Shown piece by piece: positions 53,085 through 61,385 of a stretch of 64,000 nucleotides of DNA; within the stretch, counting starts at the first letter, position 1; every line of letters starts with the position of its first letter. A program made the position numbers and the translations under genes. Below the pieces are notes generated by a model. The model had not been told where the DNA came from, searched no databases, and saw nothing but the letters and a program-made list of their open reading frames with translations. The stretch lies in assembly GCF_013283665.1 (NCBI RefSeq), contig NZ_JABEKU010000001.1:2595594-2659593 (forward strand), read 5' to 3'. Origin of the DNA: Ensifer sesbaniae. GTDB taxonomy: Bacteria; Pseudomonadota; Alphaproteobacteria; Rhizobiales; Rhizobiaceae.

Positions 53085-53719
53085 CGGACCGCCTCCGCGG
53101 AAAGCGCCAGACCGGTACCGATCATGGAATCGCGCGTCACCAGGCCAGCCAGTTCCTCCTCGCTGAAGCCTTCGGTGCCCGCAGGCCGTTCCGGCACCAC
53201 GAGATAGCGCAGTTCCGCCGTCGAATCCCACACACGGATACGGGTCGCCTCCGGCAGCGTCACGCCGAACTCCGAAAGCACTCCGCGCGGATCGATGACG
53301 GCGCGCGAACGATAGGGCGGCGCCTTGTACCAGACCGGCGGCAGGCCGAGCACGGACCAGGGGTAGCAGGAGCAGAGCGTGCAGACGACGAGGTTATGGG
53401 TGTCGGCCGTGTTGAAGACGGCGCGCATGTGCTCGCCCTGGCGGCCCGTAAAGCCGAGGCTGGCGATCGCTGCCGTGGCGTCACGCTTCAGCCACTCGGC
53501 GAAATCGGCATCGACCCAGGCCTTCGCCACCACGCGCGCGCCGTTGCGTGGGCCGATCTTCATCTCGTAGGTCTCGACGATCGCATCGATCGCCGCCGGA
53601 TCGATCAGCCCCTTCTCCGTCAGCACCGTCTCCAGCGCCTTCACCCGCGCTTCCATGTCGGTGAAATGGTTGTCGTGATGGTGATGGTGATGGCCGTGGC
53701 CGTGATGGTGTTCGGACAT
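53081..53719 (-). CDS. nthA: Nitrile hydratase subunit alpha (cobalt type)
   Basis: A 212-residue alpha subunit. The metal site [10 protein letters not shown] has the CTLCSC pattern with Thr, which marks non-corrin cobalt enzymes (iron types have CSLCSC). The N-terminus is exceptional: within the first 20 residues there are ten histidines ([13 protein letters not shown]), a likely Co2+ or Ni2+ binding tail. The order alpha, beta, accessory is the usual one for cobalt types. It follows a bimodular repeat by 36 bases. Confidence 0.95.
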   Translation of the reverse strand: MSEHHHGHGHHHHHHDNHFTDMEARVKALETVLTEKGLIDPAAIDAIVETYEMKIGPRNGARVVAKAWVDADFAEWLKRDATAAIASLGFTGRQGEHMRAVFNTADTHNLVVCTLCSCYPWSVLGLPPVWYKAPPYRSRAVIDPRGVLSEFGVTLPEATRIRVWDSTAELRYLVVPERPAGTEGFSEEELAGLVTRDSMIGTGLALSAEAVR

Positions 53720-53754
53720 GCCTGGCTCCTCCGCCGGGAAATCGCTGTCATTAC

Positions 53755-53860
53755 TACTGCATGTCTCCTTAAATCGAGCGCGATTTAAGGACAAAGACAT
53801 GCAGCAAGTCAAAGGGCCACAGCGACCTTTGCGCGTCTCAGAAGACGCGCGGCGCTGTAG
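53755..53860 (+). repeat. Bimodular palindromic repeat, full copy
   Basis: P1 (53755-53804) and P2 (53818-53860); P1 inner stem TTAAATCG/CGATTTAA, with the loop changed to AGCG. It lies upstream of the nitrile hydratase operon and downstream of the LysE gene. Confidence 0.85.
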
Positions 53861-53915
53861 TGCAGAATCACGCTCGCCGAAACCGGCGGGCAGCTCCACG
53901 CCTTCCGGCCTTTCG

Positions 53916-54509
53916 CTATTTCAGCATCGGCCAGAGGCTGACGACGAGCAGCACCGCCATGGTGATGTTGAACCATTTCAGCCGTGACGGCTCGGACAGC
54001 CATTGGCGCAGCGCCGAGCCGAAGCCCGCCCAGGTGGAGACGCTCGGCACGTTGACCAGCGCAAAGACGAGACCAACGACGAGAACGCTTATCAGATAGC
54101 TCTCGCTGCTGGTATAGGTCGCCATGGCCGAAACCGCCATGACCCAGGCCTTGGGATTGACCCACTGGAAGGCGGCGGCGGCAAGGAAGGTCATGGGCTG
54201 TGCACCGGCCTTGCCTTCACCTAGGGAACGCGAGGTGCCGATCTTCCAGGCGATCCAGACGAGATAGGCGCCGCCGGCAAATTTCAGCGTGGTGTAGATG
54301 AGCGGCACGGAATGCAGCAGCGCACCGAGGCCGAAGCCGACGGCGATCAGGAGCACGAAGAAACCGGCGCCGATGCCCAGCATATGCGGCACGGTGCGCA
54401 CGAAGCCGAAATTCACGCCCGATGCGAAGAGCATCATGTTGTTCGGCCCCGGCGTGATCGATGTGGTAAATGCGAACAAAAACAGCGCCAGCAGCGTATC
54501 GGCCTGCAT
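53916..54509 (-). CDS. LysE-family amino acid exporter
   Basis: A 197-residue LysE/RhtB transporter with about six helices. It has the signature [21 protein letters not shown] near the N-terminus and [14 protein letters not shown] in the middle. The substrate is unknown. The ATG at 54509 follows GGGAGGA. Not close in sequence to the exporter at 3695, whose signature is IPGPAMLYAAAQ. Confidence 0.9.
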   Translation of the reverse strand: MQADTLLALFLFAFTTSITPGPNNMMLFASGVNFGFVRTVPHMLGIGAGFFVLLIAVGFGLGALLHSVPLIYTTLKFAGGAYLVWIAWKIGTSRSLGEGKAGAQPMTFLAAAAFQWVNPKAWVMAVSAMATYTSSESYLISVLVVGLVFALVNVPSVSTWAGFGSALRQWLSEPSRLKWFNITMAVLLVVSLWPMLK

Positions 54510-54748
54510 GGGTTCCTCCCGTCTAATTGGGTCAACATAATTGACCTATTGGCCGGCACCAGCCGCGAACTTGTCACCATGACAAATTGACGAAGGCCAT
54601 CTTCAACGACTTTCACGCGAGATTAGCCGCCTGCAGCGCAAGAGAGCCTTGCTCGAGGACGTGGGCTCGAAAGCGCGCGACTTTGCGCTAGATTGGCGAT
54701 CTGACCGGACGACCGCCGTCCGACCTATGCGCCTGCGAGGAGAACAGC

Positions 54749-55594
54749 ATGCATGACCCGATCCCGACAACGACGCTGCCCGATGGCCGCCGCGTGCCCG
54801 TATTGGGGCAAGGCACATGGCGCATGGGCGACGCGCCCGCGCGTGCGGCCGACGAGGTGAAGAGCCTGCAGCTTGGCCTCGATCTCGGCCTGGCGCTGAT
54901 CGACACGGCGGAAATGTACGGCGACGGCGCCTCGGAGCGGATCGTCGGCGAAGCGGTGCGCGGCCGGCGCGACGAGGCCTTCATCGTCAGCAAGGTGCTG
55001 CCGTCGAATGCCAGCCGGCTCGGCACCGAGGCCGCCTGCGAGCGCAGCCTGAAGCATCTCGGCGTCGACCATATCGACCTCTATCTGCTGCACTGGCGCG
55101 GCGGCTATCCGCTGGCCGAAACGGTTGCGGCTTTCGAGGCACTGAAAAAGGCCGGCAAGATCCGCGCCTGGGGTGTCTCCAACTTCGACGTCGACGACAT
55201 GGAGGAACTTCTGTCGGTGCCGGACGGCCGACACGTCGCAGTCAACCAGGTGCTCTACAACCTCTCGCGCCGCGGCATCGAGTTCGACCTTCTGCCCTGG
55301 TGCCAGCAGCGTGGCATCGCGATCATGGCCTATTCGCCGCTCGACGAGGGTCGGCTGCTGCGCAATCCCGATCTCATCCACATTGCCAAGGCGCACCAGG
55401 CGACCCCGGCCCAGATCGCCCTCGCCTTCCTCAAGACCCGCCCCGGGGTGATCTCGATCCCGAAGACCGGCTCGGTGACACGCGCCCGCGAAAACCGCGA
55501 TGCGATGGACATTCACCTGACGGCGGACGACCTCGCCGACCTCGACCGCGCCTTCCCGCCGCCGAAGCGCAAGCGCTCGCTGGAGATGATTTGA
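54749..55594 (+). CDS. Aldo/keto reductase
   Basis: A 281-residue AKR. The catalytic tetrad is visible: Asp52 and Tyr57 ([11 protein letters not shown]), Lys82 (VSKVLP) and His115 (YLLHWRGG). The cofactor region [19 protein letters not shown] indicates NADPH. The relation is to the bacterial YeaE/2,5-diketogluconate-type group. GAGGAGAAC precedes the ATG at 54749. Single gene, convergent with an MDR oxidoreductase. Confidence 0.92.
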   Translation: MHDPIPTTTLPDGRRVPVLGQGTWRMGDAPARAADEVKSLQLGLDLGLALIDTAEMYGDGASERIVGEAVRGRRDEAFIVSKVLPSNASRLGTEAACERSLKHLGVDHIDLYLLHWRGGYPLAETVAAFEALKKAGKIRAWGVSNFDVDDMEELLSVPDGRHVAVNQVLYNLSRRGIEFDLLPWCQQRGIAIMAYSPLDEGRLLRNPDLIHIAKAHQATPAQIALAFLKTRPGVISIPKTGSVTRARENRDAMDIHLTADDLADLDRAFPPPKRKRSLEMI

Positions 55595-55616
55595 GGGTTG
55601 GCCGCGCAAGCGAGCC

Positions 55617-56639
55617 TTATCGGCTTTCGATCTCCACCACCACCTTGCCCTTGGCGCGGCCGGATTCCAGGTAGGCAAAGGCTTCCGAAACGTTCTTGAA
55701 CTGATACACCCGGTCAATGACGGGCCGGACCGCCCCAGTCTCGATGAGATCGGCAAGCTCGGCAAGCTCGGTCCCATCAGGATGCATGAAAAGATAGCGG
55801 TATGTGACGTCATGTTTCCTGGCGACGGCGCGTATCCTGTAGGATGCAAGCCAGAAAAGCGTCGTCAGGAACACGCCACCGCCGAGATCCTTCCGCGCGG
55901 TCTCGGGCTCGGGCATGCCGGCAATGGAAACCACCTTTCCGCCGCGCTTGACCACGCCGAACGACCTTTCGAGCGCTTCGCCGCCAAGCAGATCGAAGAC
56001 GCCGTCCATCTCGTGCAACCGCTCCTCGAACCGTTGTGTCGTATAGTCGATCACCACATCCGCGCCGAGCTCTTCGACCAGCGCACGGCCACGAGGCGAT
56101 GCCGTGGTCGTCACCTCTGCCCCCAGCCTTTTTGCCAACTGAATGGCGAAGGTGCCCACGCCCCCAGCGCCGCCGGATATGAAGATCCTGTTGCCCTGCT
56201 TGACGTCGAGTTCGTCGCGAAGTGCCTGCAATGCGGTGAGACCGGCGAGTGGCACGCCAGCCGCGGCGCAGAAATCGATCGATGCGGGCATCTTCGCCAG
56301 AAACTTTTCGGGAACGACCGCATACTCGGCCAAGCCGCCCATGGCATCCTTGGGCATGCGCGCAAAGACACGGTCTCCCGGCGTGAAGGACGTGACGTTC
56401 TCTCCCAGTTCCTCCACCACGCCGGCGAGTTCGTTGCCCATGACGATCGGCAATGGATAGCGCTGGACGATCCTCAGAGCACCTTCGCGCGTCTTGTAGT
56501 CGACAGGATTGAGACCTGCGGCATGCACCCGGACAAGCAGTTCGCCGCGCGCCGGTCGCGGACGCGGTACGTCGCGCAAATGCGCGGCGTCAGGACCGCC
56601 ATATCGTGTGAGAACCAATGCCCGCATCGTGGAGCTCAT
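55617..56639 (-). CDS. MDR-family NADP-dependent oxidoreductase
   Basis: A 340-residue medium-chain dehydrogenase/reductase of the zinc-free quinone oxidoreductase type: VHAAGLNPVDYKTREGAL, MGNELAGVVEELG, and the nucleotide-binding ISGGAGGVGTFAIQLAKRLGA. No catalytic zinc ligands are seen. It probably reduces quinones or enones. The start ATG at 56639 is preceded by a purine-poor leader, so the exact start is slightly uncertain. Confidence 0.9.
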   Translation of the reverse strand: MSSTMRALVLTRYGGPDAAHLRDVPRPRPARGELLVRVHAAGLNPVDYKTREGALRIVQRYPLPIVMGNELAGVVEELGENVTSFTPGDRVFARMPKDAMGGLAEYAVVPEKFLAKMPASIDFCAAAGVPLAGLTALQALRDELDVKQGNRIFISGGAGGVGTFAIQLAKRLGAEVTTTASPRGRALVEELGADVVIDYTTQRFEERLHEMDGVFDLLGGEALERSFGVVKRGGKVVSIAGMPEPETARKDLGGGVFLTTLFWLASYRIRAVARKHDVTYRYLFMHPDGTELAELADLIETGAVRPVIDRVYQFKNVSEAFAYLESGRAKGKVVVEIESR

Positions 56640-56732
56640 CCGGCACCCGATATCTTCGGATTTCCATCCGGGATAAGTCGACGAGAAATGCCGGCGAAGT
56701 CAACCGAGCGAATGGTGTAACAGCTTCCGCCT

Positions 56733-56920
56733 GCCCCTCATCCGGCCTGCCGGCCACCTTCTCCCCGCCTGCGGGGAGAAGGAAACGCGCAGCAACCGCC
56801 CGGTACAAAGACACCGAGTGCTACCTGCACATATTGGTTTTGGGAGATCAGGAAAGCCGCGGCACGCTCGGCGTCGTCCCCTCTCCCCGCCTGCGGGGAG
56901 AGGGTTAGGGTGAGGGGCAA
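56733..56920. repeat. RIME-like paired inverted element, copy 3
   Basis: Starts GCCCCTCATCCGGCCTGCCG, has CACCTTCTCCCCGCCTGCGG and the mirror CCCTCTCCCCGCCTGCGGGG, and ends TGAGGGGCAA. It lies just after the ilvH stop codon and probably serves as its transcript end. Confidence 0.75.
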
Positions 56921-56942
56921 TTCCCTCTCACCTGCTCAACAA

Positions 56943-57515
56943 TCACATGCCCTGCGGGCCGCGGTTCATCGCCGCGATGCCGGTGCGGCAGACTTCGATG
57001 AGGCCGAGCGGCTTCATGATGGCGATGAACTGCTCGATCTTCGACGGCTTGCCGGTGATCTCGAAGACGAAGTGCTCAATGTTGGCGTCGATGACCGAGG
57101 CACGGAAGGCGTCGGCGAGACGCAGCGCCTCGACACGGTGTTCGCCCGAGCCCTGGACCTTGACGAGCGCCAGTTCGCGCTCGATCGGCCGGTCATGGCC
57201 GAGACTGGCGGCACGCACCGTCAGGTCGACGACGCGGTGCACCGGTACCAGCCGCTCGAGCTGGTTCTTGATCTGGTCGAGCACGTGCGGCGTGCCGCGC
57301 GTCACGATGGTGATGCGCGACAGGTGCGCCTCGTGTTCCGTTTCCGAAACCGTGAGGCTTTCGATGTTGTAGCCGCGGCCCGAGAACAGGCCGATGACGC
57401 GGGCAAGGACGCCCGGCTCGTTGTCGACGAGAACCGAAAGCGTGTGGGTTTCGGCAAGCTCGGTTTCCTTGGCAATGAAATAGGCGGAGCCGGTCGGTTG
57501 AAGGTGTGCGCTCAT
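56943..57515 (-). CDS. ilvH: Acetolactate synthase small (regulatory) subunit
   Basis: A 190-residue regulatory subunit. The N-terminal ACT domain reads HTLSVLVDNEPGVLARVIGL and FSGRGYNIESLTVSETE; the C-terminal domain follows. It binds valine for feedback control and stimulates the catalytic subunit. A 20-residue N-terminal extension precedes the ACT domain. It starts 21 bases after the ilvI stop and shares the leader-peptide attenuator at 59368-59480. Confidence 0.96.
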   Translation of the reverse strand: MSAHLQPTGSAYFIAKETELAETHTLSVLVDNEPGVLARVIGLFSGRGYNIESLTVSETEHEAHLSRITIVTRGTPHVLDQIKNQLERLVPVHRVVDLTVRAASLGHDRPIERELALVKVQGSGEHRVEALRLADAFRASVIDANIEHFVFEITGKPSKIEQFIAIMKPLGLIEVCRTGIAAMNRGPQGM

Positions 57516-57536
57516 TCTATTGTTCCTGTCCCTATC

Positions 57537-59315
57537 TCAAACCAGCTGGCGGCCCTTGGCGTCGATCGCATTGGCGACCGCCTCGTCCGTTGCCTCGTCG
57601 GGCAAAAGCATCTCGTTGTGTGCCTTGCCCGAGGGGATCATCGGGAAGCAGTTGGCGAGGTTGGCGACGCGGCAATCGAAGATGACCGGCTGCGGCGTGT
57701 CGATCATCTGGCGGATCGCCTCGTCGAGCTCGCTCGGCTTGTCGCAGCGGATGCCGACGCCGCCATAGGCTTCCGCCAGCTTGACGAAGTCAGGCATCGC
57801 CTCGGTGTAGGAGTGCGACAGGCGGTTGCCATGCAAGAGCTGCTGCCATTGCCGCACCATGCCCATGTACTGGTTGTTGAGGATGAAGATCTTGACCGGC
57901 AGGCCGTACTGAACGGCGCAGGACATTTCCTGGATGCACATCTGGATCGAGGCGTCGCCGGCAATGTCGATGACGAGGCTCTTCGGATGAGCGACCTGAA
58001 CGCCGATCGCCGCCGGGAAGCCATAACCCATGGTGCCGAGGCCGCCCGAGGTCATCCAGCGGTTCGGCTGCTCGAAGCCGAAGAACTGCGCCGCCCACAT
58101 CTGGTGCTGGCCGACTTCCGTGGTGATGTAGGTGTCGCGGTCCTTGCTGAGCTCGTAGAGCCGCTGGATCGCGTATTGCGGCATGATGACTTCGTCGTTC
58201 GGCGTGTAGGCGAGCGAGTTGCGGGCGCGCCACTTGGCGATCGTCTCCCACCAGTCCGAGAGACGCGCCTTGTCGGCCGACTTGGAGGCCGCGCGCCACA
58301 AGCGAACCATGTCTTCGAGAACCGTACCGACATCGCCGAGGATCGGCACGTCGACGCGGACGTTCTTGTTGATCGACGAGGGGTCTATGTCGATGTGGAT
58401 CTTCTTGGAGTTCGGCGAGAACGCATTGAGGCGGCCGGTGATGCGGTCGTCGAAGCGCGCGCCGATGCAGACCATGACGTCGCAATCATGCATCGCCATG
58501 TTGGCTTCGTAGGTGCCGTGCATGCCGAGCATGCCGAGCCAATTCTTGCCGGAGGCCGGATAGGCGCCGAGCCCCATCAGCGTCGAGGTGATCGGGAAGC
58601 CGGTGAGCTCGACCAGTTCACGCAGGAGATGCGAGGCCTGCGGGCCGGAATTGATGACACCGCCGCCGGAATAGATGATCGGCTGGCGCGCGCCCTTCAT
58701 CAGTTCGACCGCTTCCTCGATCTTCTTGAGGTCGCCCTGGGTCTTCGGCTGATAGCTCTTCTGGGTCGGGACGGCAGACGGCGGCGTGTAGGTGCCGGTC
58801 GCGAACTGGATGTCCTTGGGGATATCGACGACGACCGGGCCCGGGCGGCCGGACTGGGCGACGCGGAAGGCCTCATGGATGATGCGGGCGAGATCGTTGA
58901 CGTCCTTGACCAGCCAGTTGTGCTTGGTGCACGGCCGGGTGATGCCGACGGTGTCGCATTCCTGGAAGGCGTCCGAGCCGATCAGCGCTGTCGGAACCTG
59001 GCCGGAGATGCAGACGAGCGGGATCGAGTCCATCAGCGCATCCTGCAGCGGCGTCACCGCATTGGTGGCGCCGGGACCGGATGTGACCAGCATGACGCCG
59101 ACCTTACCGGTGGAGCGGGCATAGCCTTCGGCCATGTGGCCGGCGCCCTGCTCATGGCGGACGAGAATGTGCTCGATCTCTTCCTGCTGGAAGATTTCGT
59201 CATAGATCGGAAGCACGGCGCCGCCCGGATAGCCGAAGATATGCTCGACGCCGTTGTCTTTCAGTGCCTGGAGAACGATCTCCGCACCTGTCATCTGGTT
59301 TTCTGTTCCGCTCAT
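57537..59315 (-). CDS. ilvI: Acetolactate synthase large (catalytic) subunit
   Basis: A 592-residue ThDP/FAD enzyme making acetolactate from two pyruvates or acetohydroxybutyrate from pyruvate and 2-oxobutyrate. Catalytic Glu is in LVRHEQGAGHMAEGYAR, the ThDP motif is DIAGDASIQM to ILNNQYMGMV (GDA-N25-NN form), and the substrate region VTSGPGATNAVTPLQDAL is present. GGAAGCAGG precedes the ATG at 59315. Expression is controlled by an attenuator with an Ile/Leu/Val-rich leader peptide directly upstream. Confidence 0.97.
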   Translation of the reverse strand: MSGTENQMTGAEIVLQALKDNGVEHIFGYPGGAVLPIYDEIFQQEEIEHILVRHEQGAGHMAEGYARSTGKVGVMLVTSGPGATNAVTPLQDALMDSIPLVCISGQVPTALIGSDAFQECDTVGITRPCTKHNWLVKDVNDLARIIHEAFRVAQSGRPGPVVVDIPKDIQFATGTYTPPSAVPTQKSYQPKTQGDLKKIEEAVELMKGARQPIIYSGGGVINSGPQASHLLRELVELTGFPITSTLMGLGAYPASGKNWLGMLGMHGTYEANMAMHDCDVMVCIGARFDDRITGRLNAFSPNSKKIHIDIDPSSINKNVRVDVPILGDVGTVLEDMVRLWRAASKSADKARLSDWWETIAKWRARNSLAYTPNDEVIMPQYAIQRLYELSKDRDTYITTEVGQHQMWAAQFFGFEQPNRWMTSGGLGTMGYGFPAAIGVQVAHPKSLVIDIAGDASIQMCIQEMSCAVQYGLPVKIFILNNQYMGMVRQWQQLLHGNRLSHSYTEAMPDFVKLAEAYGGVGIRCDKPSELDEAIRQMIDTPQPVIFDCRVANLANCFPMIPSGKAHNEMLLPDEATDEAVANAIDAKGRQLV

Positions 59316-59367
59316 TGACCTGCTTCCATCCCTTTTCCAGTTGGGTGCTTAGCTTGTTTGAAGGCAT

Positions 59368-59391
59368 AAAAAAAGGCCCCGTCAGGAGCCT
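59368..59391 (-). terminator. Attenuator terminator of ilvIH
   Basis: GGCTCC and GGGGCC pair around a 4-base loop (59375-59390) and are followed on the minus strand by seven T residues, 53 bases before ilvI. In the leader transcript this is the terminator that the antiterminator prevents. Confidence 0.85.
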
Positions 59392-59398
59392 CGTTCAG

Positions 59399-59444
59399 CG
59401 CATGGGTGGCTATCGCCGGATGGTTACACCATCCTGCCCATGCG
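59399..59444 (-). promoter_or_regulatory. Attenuator stem of ilvIH leader
   Basis: CGCATGGG and CCCATGCG (arms at 59399-59406 and 59437-59444), with GGATGG/CCATCC inside, form the stem that covers the end of the leader peptide gene. When the ribosome stalls at the Val/Ile/Leu codons this stem cannot form and the downstream antiterminator can. Confidence 0.7.
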
Positions 59445-59480
59445 CCGTCCCACCACAAGAATAACCGCGAAATTTTTCAT
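59424..59480 (-). CDS. ilvIH leader peptide
   Basis: An 18-residue leader peptide, MKNFAVILVVGRRMGRMV, from ATG at 59480 to TAA at 59424-59426. A run of V, I, L, V, V codons at positions 6-10 lets the ribosome sense charged branched-chain tRNAs. It is followed by the attenuator stem and terminator before ilvI. Too short for usual gene finders. Its single-copy position and pairing with the terminator are what one expects of an attenuator. Confidence 0.85.
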   Translation of the reverse strand: MKNFAVILVVGRRMGRMV

Positions 59481-59694
59481 GGGGCGAGTTGATAAACACA
59501 AAACCCCCATGCGTCAACGGCTTTTCGGGGCTGGCGGGCATGTTGGCATCTGTGCCGAAGCGAAGGTAGCGCAGGGATACCCTTTTCCTGCGACGCCTGT
59601 TCGCACGCGGCTTTCGGGTCGCTTCCCTTGAAAGCTTGCCCTGCTCCTCCACTTTCATAAGGGTGTTGCCAACGCTACGAACGTGGGAGCCCTG

Positions 59695-59768
59695 CTGCAT
59701 GTTTCCGGAAGATCGAGACCGATCGAAGGACGTGCAGAAAGCCAAGCGTTACAGCGGCCTGCTGGCCA
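59695..59768 (+). repeat. Degenerate bimodular repeat
   Basis: CTGCATGTTTCC and GGACGTGCAG (59695-59737) form a P1 with the inner stem GATCG/CGATC. A damaged P2 (TACAGCGGCC...GGCC) follows. Confidence 0.55.
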
Positions 59769-59874
59769 CAGATATTTCAACAGAGCACATCGCCCTGCTG
59801 TTCGTCCGCGTTGACCGGCAGCGCTGAGAGCGTCGAGGGCCTCCCCTTCGTTTTCTCGATGAAGGGAGATGAAA

Positions 59875-61074
59875 ATGGCAAAGGTCGTTTGCGTCCTCTA
59901 CGACGATCCGGTCGACGGATATCCCAAAAGTTACGCGCGGGACGGGCTGCCGAAGCTCGAGCGCTACCCTGGCGGCCAGACGCTTCCCACGCCCAAGGCG
60001 ATCGATTTTCAGCCGGGGATGCTGCTGGGCAGTGTCTCGGGTGAACTGGGCTTGCGGCCGTTTCTCGAAAACCTGGGGCACAGCCTGGTCGTCACCTCCG
60101 ACAAGGACGGTCCCGACAGCGCCTTCGAGCGCGAGCTCGTCGACGCCGAGATCGTGATCTCGCAACCCTTCTGGCCAGCCTACCTGACCGCCGAAAGGAT
60201 CGCCAAGGCGAGCAAGCTGAAACTCGCAATCACCGCCGGCATCGGCTCGGACCACGTCGATCTCCAGGCGGCGATCGACCGCGGCATCACCGTCGCCGAA
60301 GTAACCTATTGCAACTCGATCAGCGTGTCCGAGCACGTGGTCATGATGATCCTCAGCCTCGCGCGAAACTATATTCCTTCCTACCAGTGGGTCGTGAAGG
60401 GCGGGTGGAATATCGCCGATTGCGTCGCGCGTTCCTACGATATCGAGGGCATGGAGATCGGCACGGTCGGCGCCGGGCGGATCGGCAGCGCCGTGCTGCG
60501 CCGGCTGAAGCCGTTCGACGTCAAGCTGCACTATACCGACCGCCACCGGTTGCCCGACGCGGTCGAGAAGGAGCTCGGCGTCACCTTCCACAAGACGGCG
60601 GCGGAGATGGTGCCCGTCTGCGATGTCGTCACCATCAACGCGCCGCTCCACCCGGAGACGGAAGACCTCTTCGATGCGGCGATGATCGCCAGGATGAAGC
60701 GCGGCGCCTATCTGGTGAACACGGCGCGCGGCAAGATCTGCAACCGTGACGCCGTTGCGCAGGCGCTGGAAAGCGGCCAGCTCGCGGGCTATGCCGGCGA
60801 CGTCTGGTTCCCGCAGCCGCCGCCGAAGGACCATCCCTGGCGGTCGATGCCGCATCACGGCATGACGCCCCATATTTCCGGATCGTCGCTGTCCGCCCAG
60901 GCGCGTTACGCCGCCGGCACGCGGGAGATACTGGAATGCTGGTTCGAAGGCAGGCCGATCCGCGAGGAATACCTGATCGTCTCGGGCGGCAAGCTCGCCG
61001 GCACCGGCGCGCACTCCTATAGCGCAGGCGATGCGACGCGCGGATCCGAGGAGGCGGCGCGCTTCAAGGGCTGA
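59875..61074 (+). CDS. fdh: NAD-dependent formate dehydrogenase
   Basis: A 399-residue D-2-hydroxyacid-dehydrogenase-type enzyme that oxidises formate to CO2 with NAD+, close in length to the 401-residue enzyme of Pseudomonas sp. 101. The PFWPAYLTAERI and AGIGSDHVDLQAA segments, the NAD motif VGAGRIGSAVLRRL, and the active-site His in TPHISG are conserved, as is the VTYCNSISVSEHVV region specific to formate dehydrogenases. Start at 59875 (GGGAGATGAAAATG) fits the ribosome site better than the ATG 6 bases upstream. No partner gene is needed. Confidence 0.95.
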   Translation: MAKVVCVLYDDPVDGYPKSYARDGLPKLERYPGGQTLPTPKAIDFQPGMLLGSVSGELGLRPFLENLGHSLVVTSDKDGPDSAFERELVDAEIVISQPFWPAYLTAERIAKASKLKLAITAGIGSDHVDLQAAIDRGITVAEVTYCNSISVSEHVVMMILSLARNYIPSYQWVVKGGWNIADCVARSYDIEGMEIGTVGAGRIGSAVLRRLKPFDVKLHYTDRHRLPDAVEKELGVTFHKTAAEMVPVCDVVTINAPLHPETEDLFDAAMIARMKRGAYLVNTARGKICNRDAVAQALESGQLAGYAGDVWFPQPPPKDHPWRSMPHHGMTPHISGSSLSAQARYAAGTREILECWFEGRPIREEYLIVSGGKLAGTGAHSYSAGDATRGSEEAARFKG

Positions 61075-61143
61075 AGTCGCAGTTTCCGGCGCGCTCCGGG
61101 TCTCCCGGATCTCGGGGTCGATCGGCTCCGGCCGTACCCCGCC

Positions 61144-61337
61144 TCAGGCGGAGACGGCCAGCGCCGGGTAGTCGATGTAGCCCTTCTCGGTGCCGCCGAA
61201 GTAGGTCATGCGGTCGGCCTCGTTCATCGGCGCATCGGCCTTCGGCCGATGAACGAAGTCCGGGTTGGCCAGCACCATCTGGCCATAGGCTTAGATGGGC
61301 CGGTCCGCCGCGCACCCGACGCGGGCGATCATCTTCC
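61144..61337 (-). pseudogene. C-terminal remnant of an Old Yellow Enzyme (OYE) gene
   Basis: The minus-strand frame reads AYGQMVLANPDFVHRPKADA and FGGTEKGYIDYPALAVSA before TGA at 61144-61146. This is the typical C-terminus of NemA/OYE ene-reductases. The start of the fragment contains an in-frame TAA (61291 region), and nothing recognisable as the rest of the enzyme lies upstream toward the cyclase gene. It is a truncated, inactive remnant next to the formate dehydrogenase. Confidence 0.75.
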
Positions 61338-61385
61338 GGCCCTCATGAGAACACGCTAAAGTATCCGTGACAGGCGGAGAGCGGG

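Noticed and set aside
56910-59318. An 802-codon open frame on the plus strand
   Set aside because: It is the antisense of ilvI and ilvH, with an Asp/Arg/Val-rich translation typical of the complementary strand of high-GC genes.
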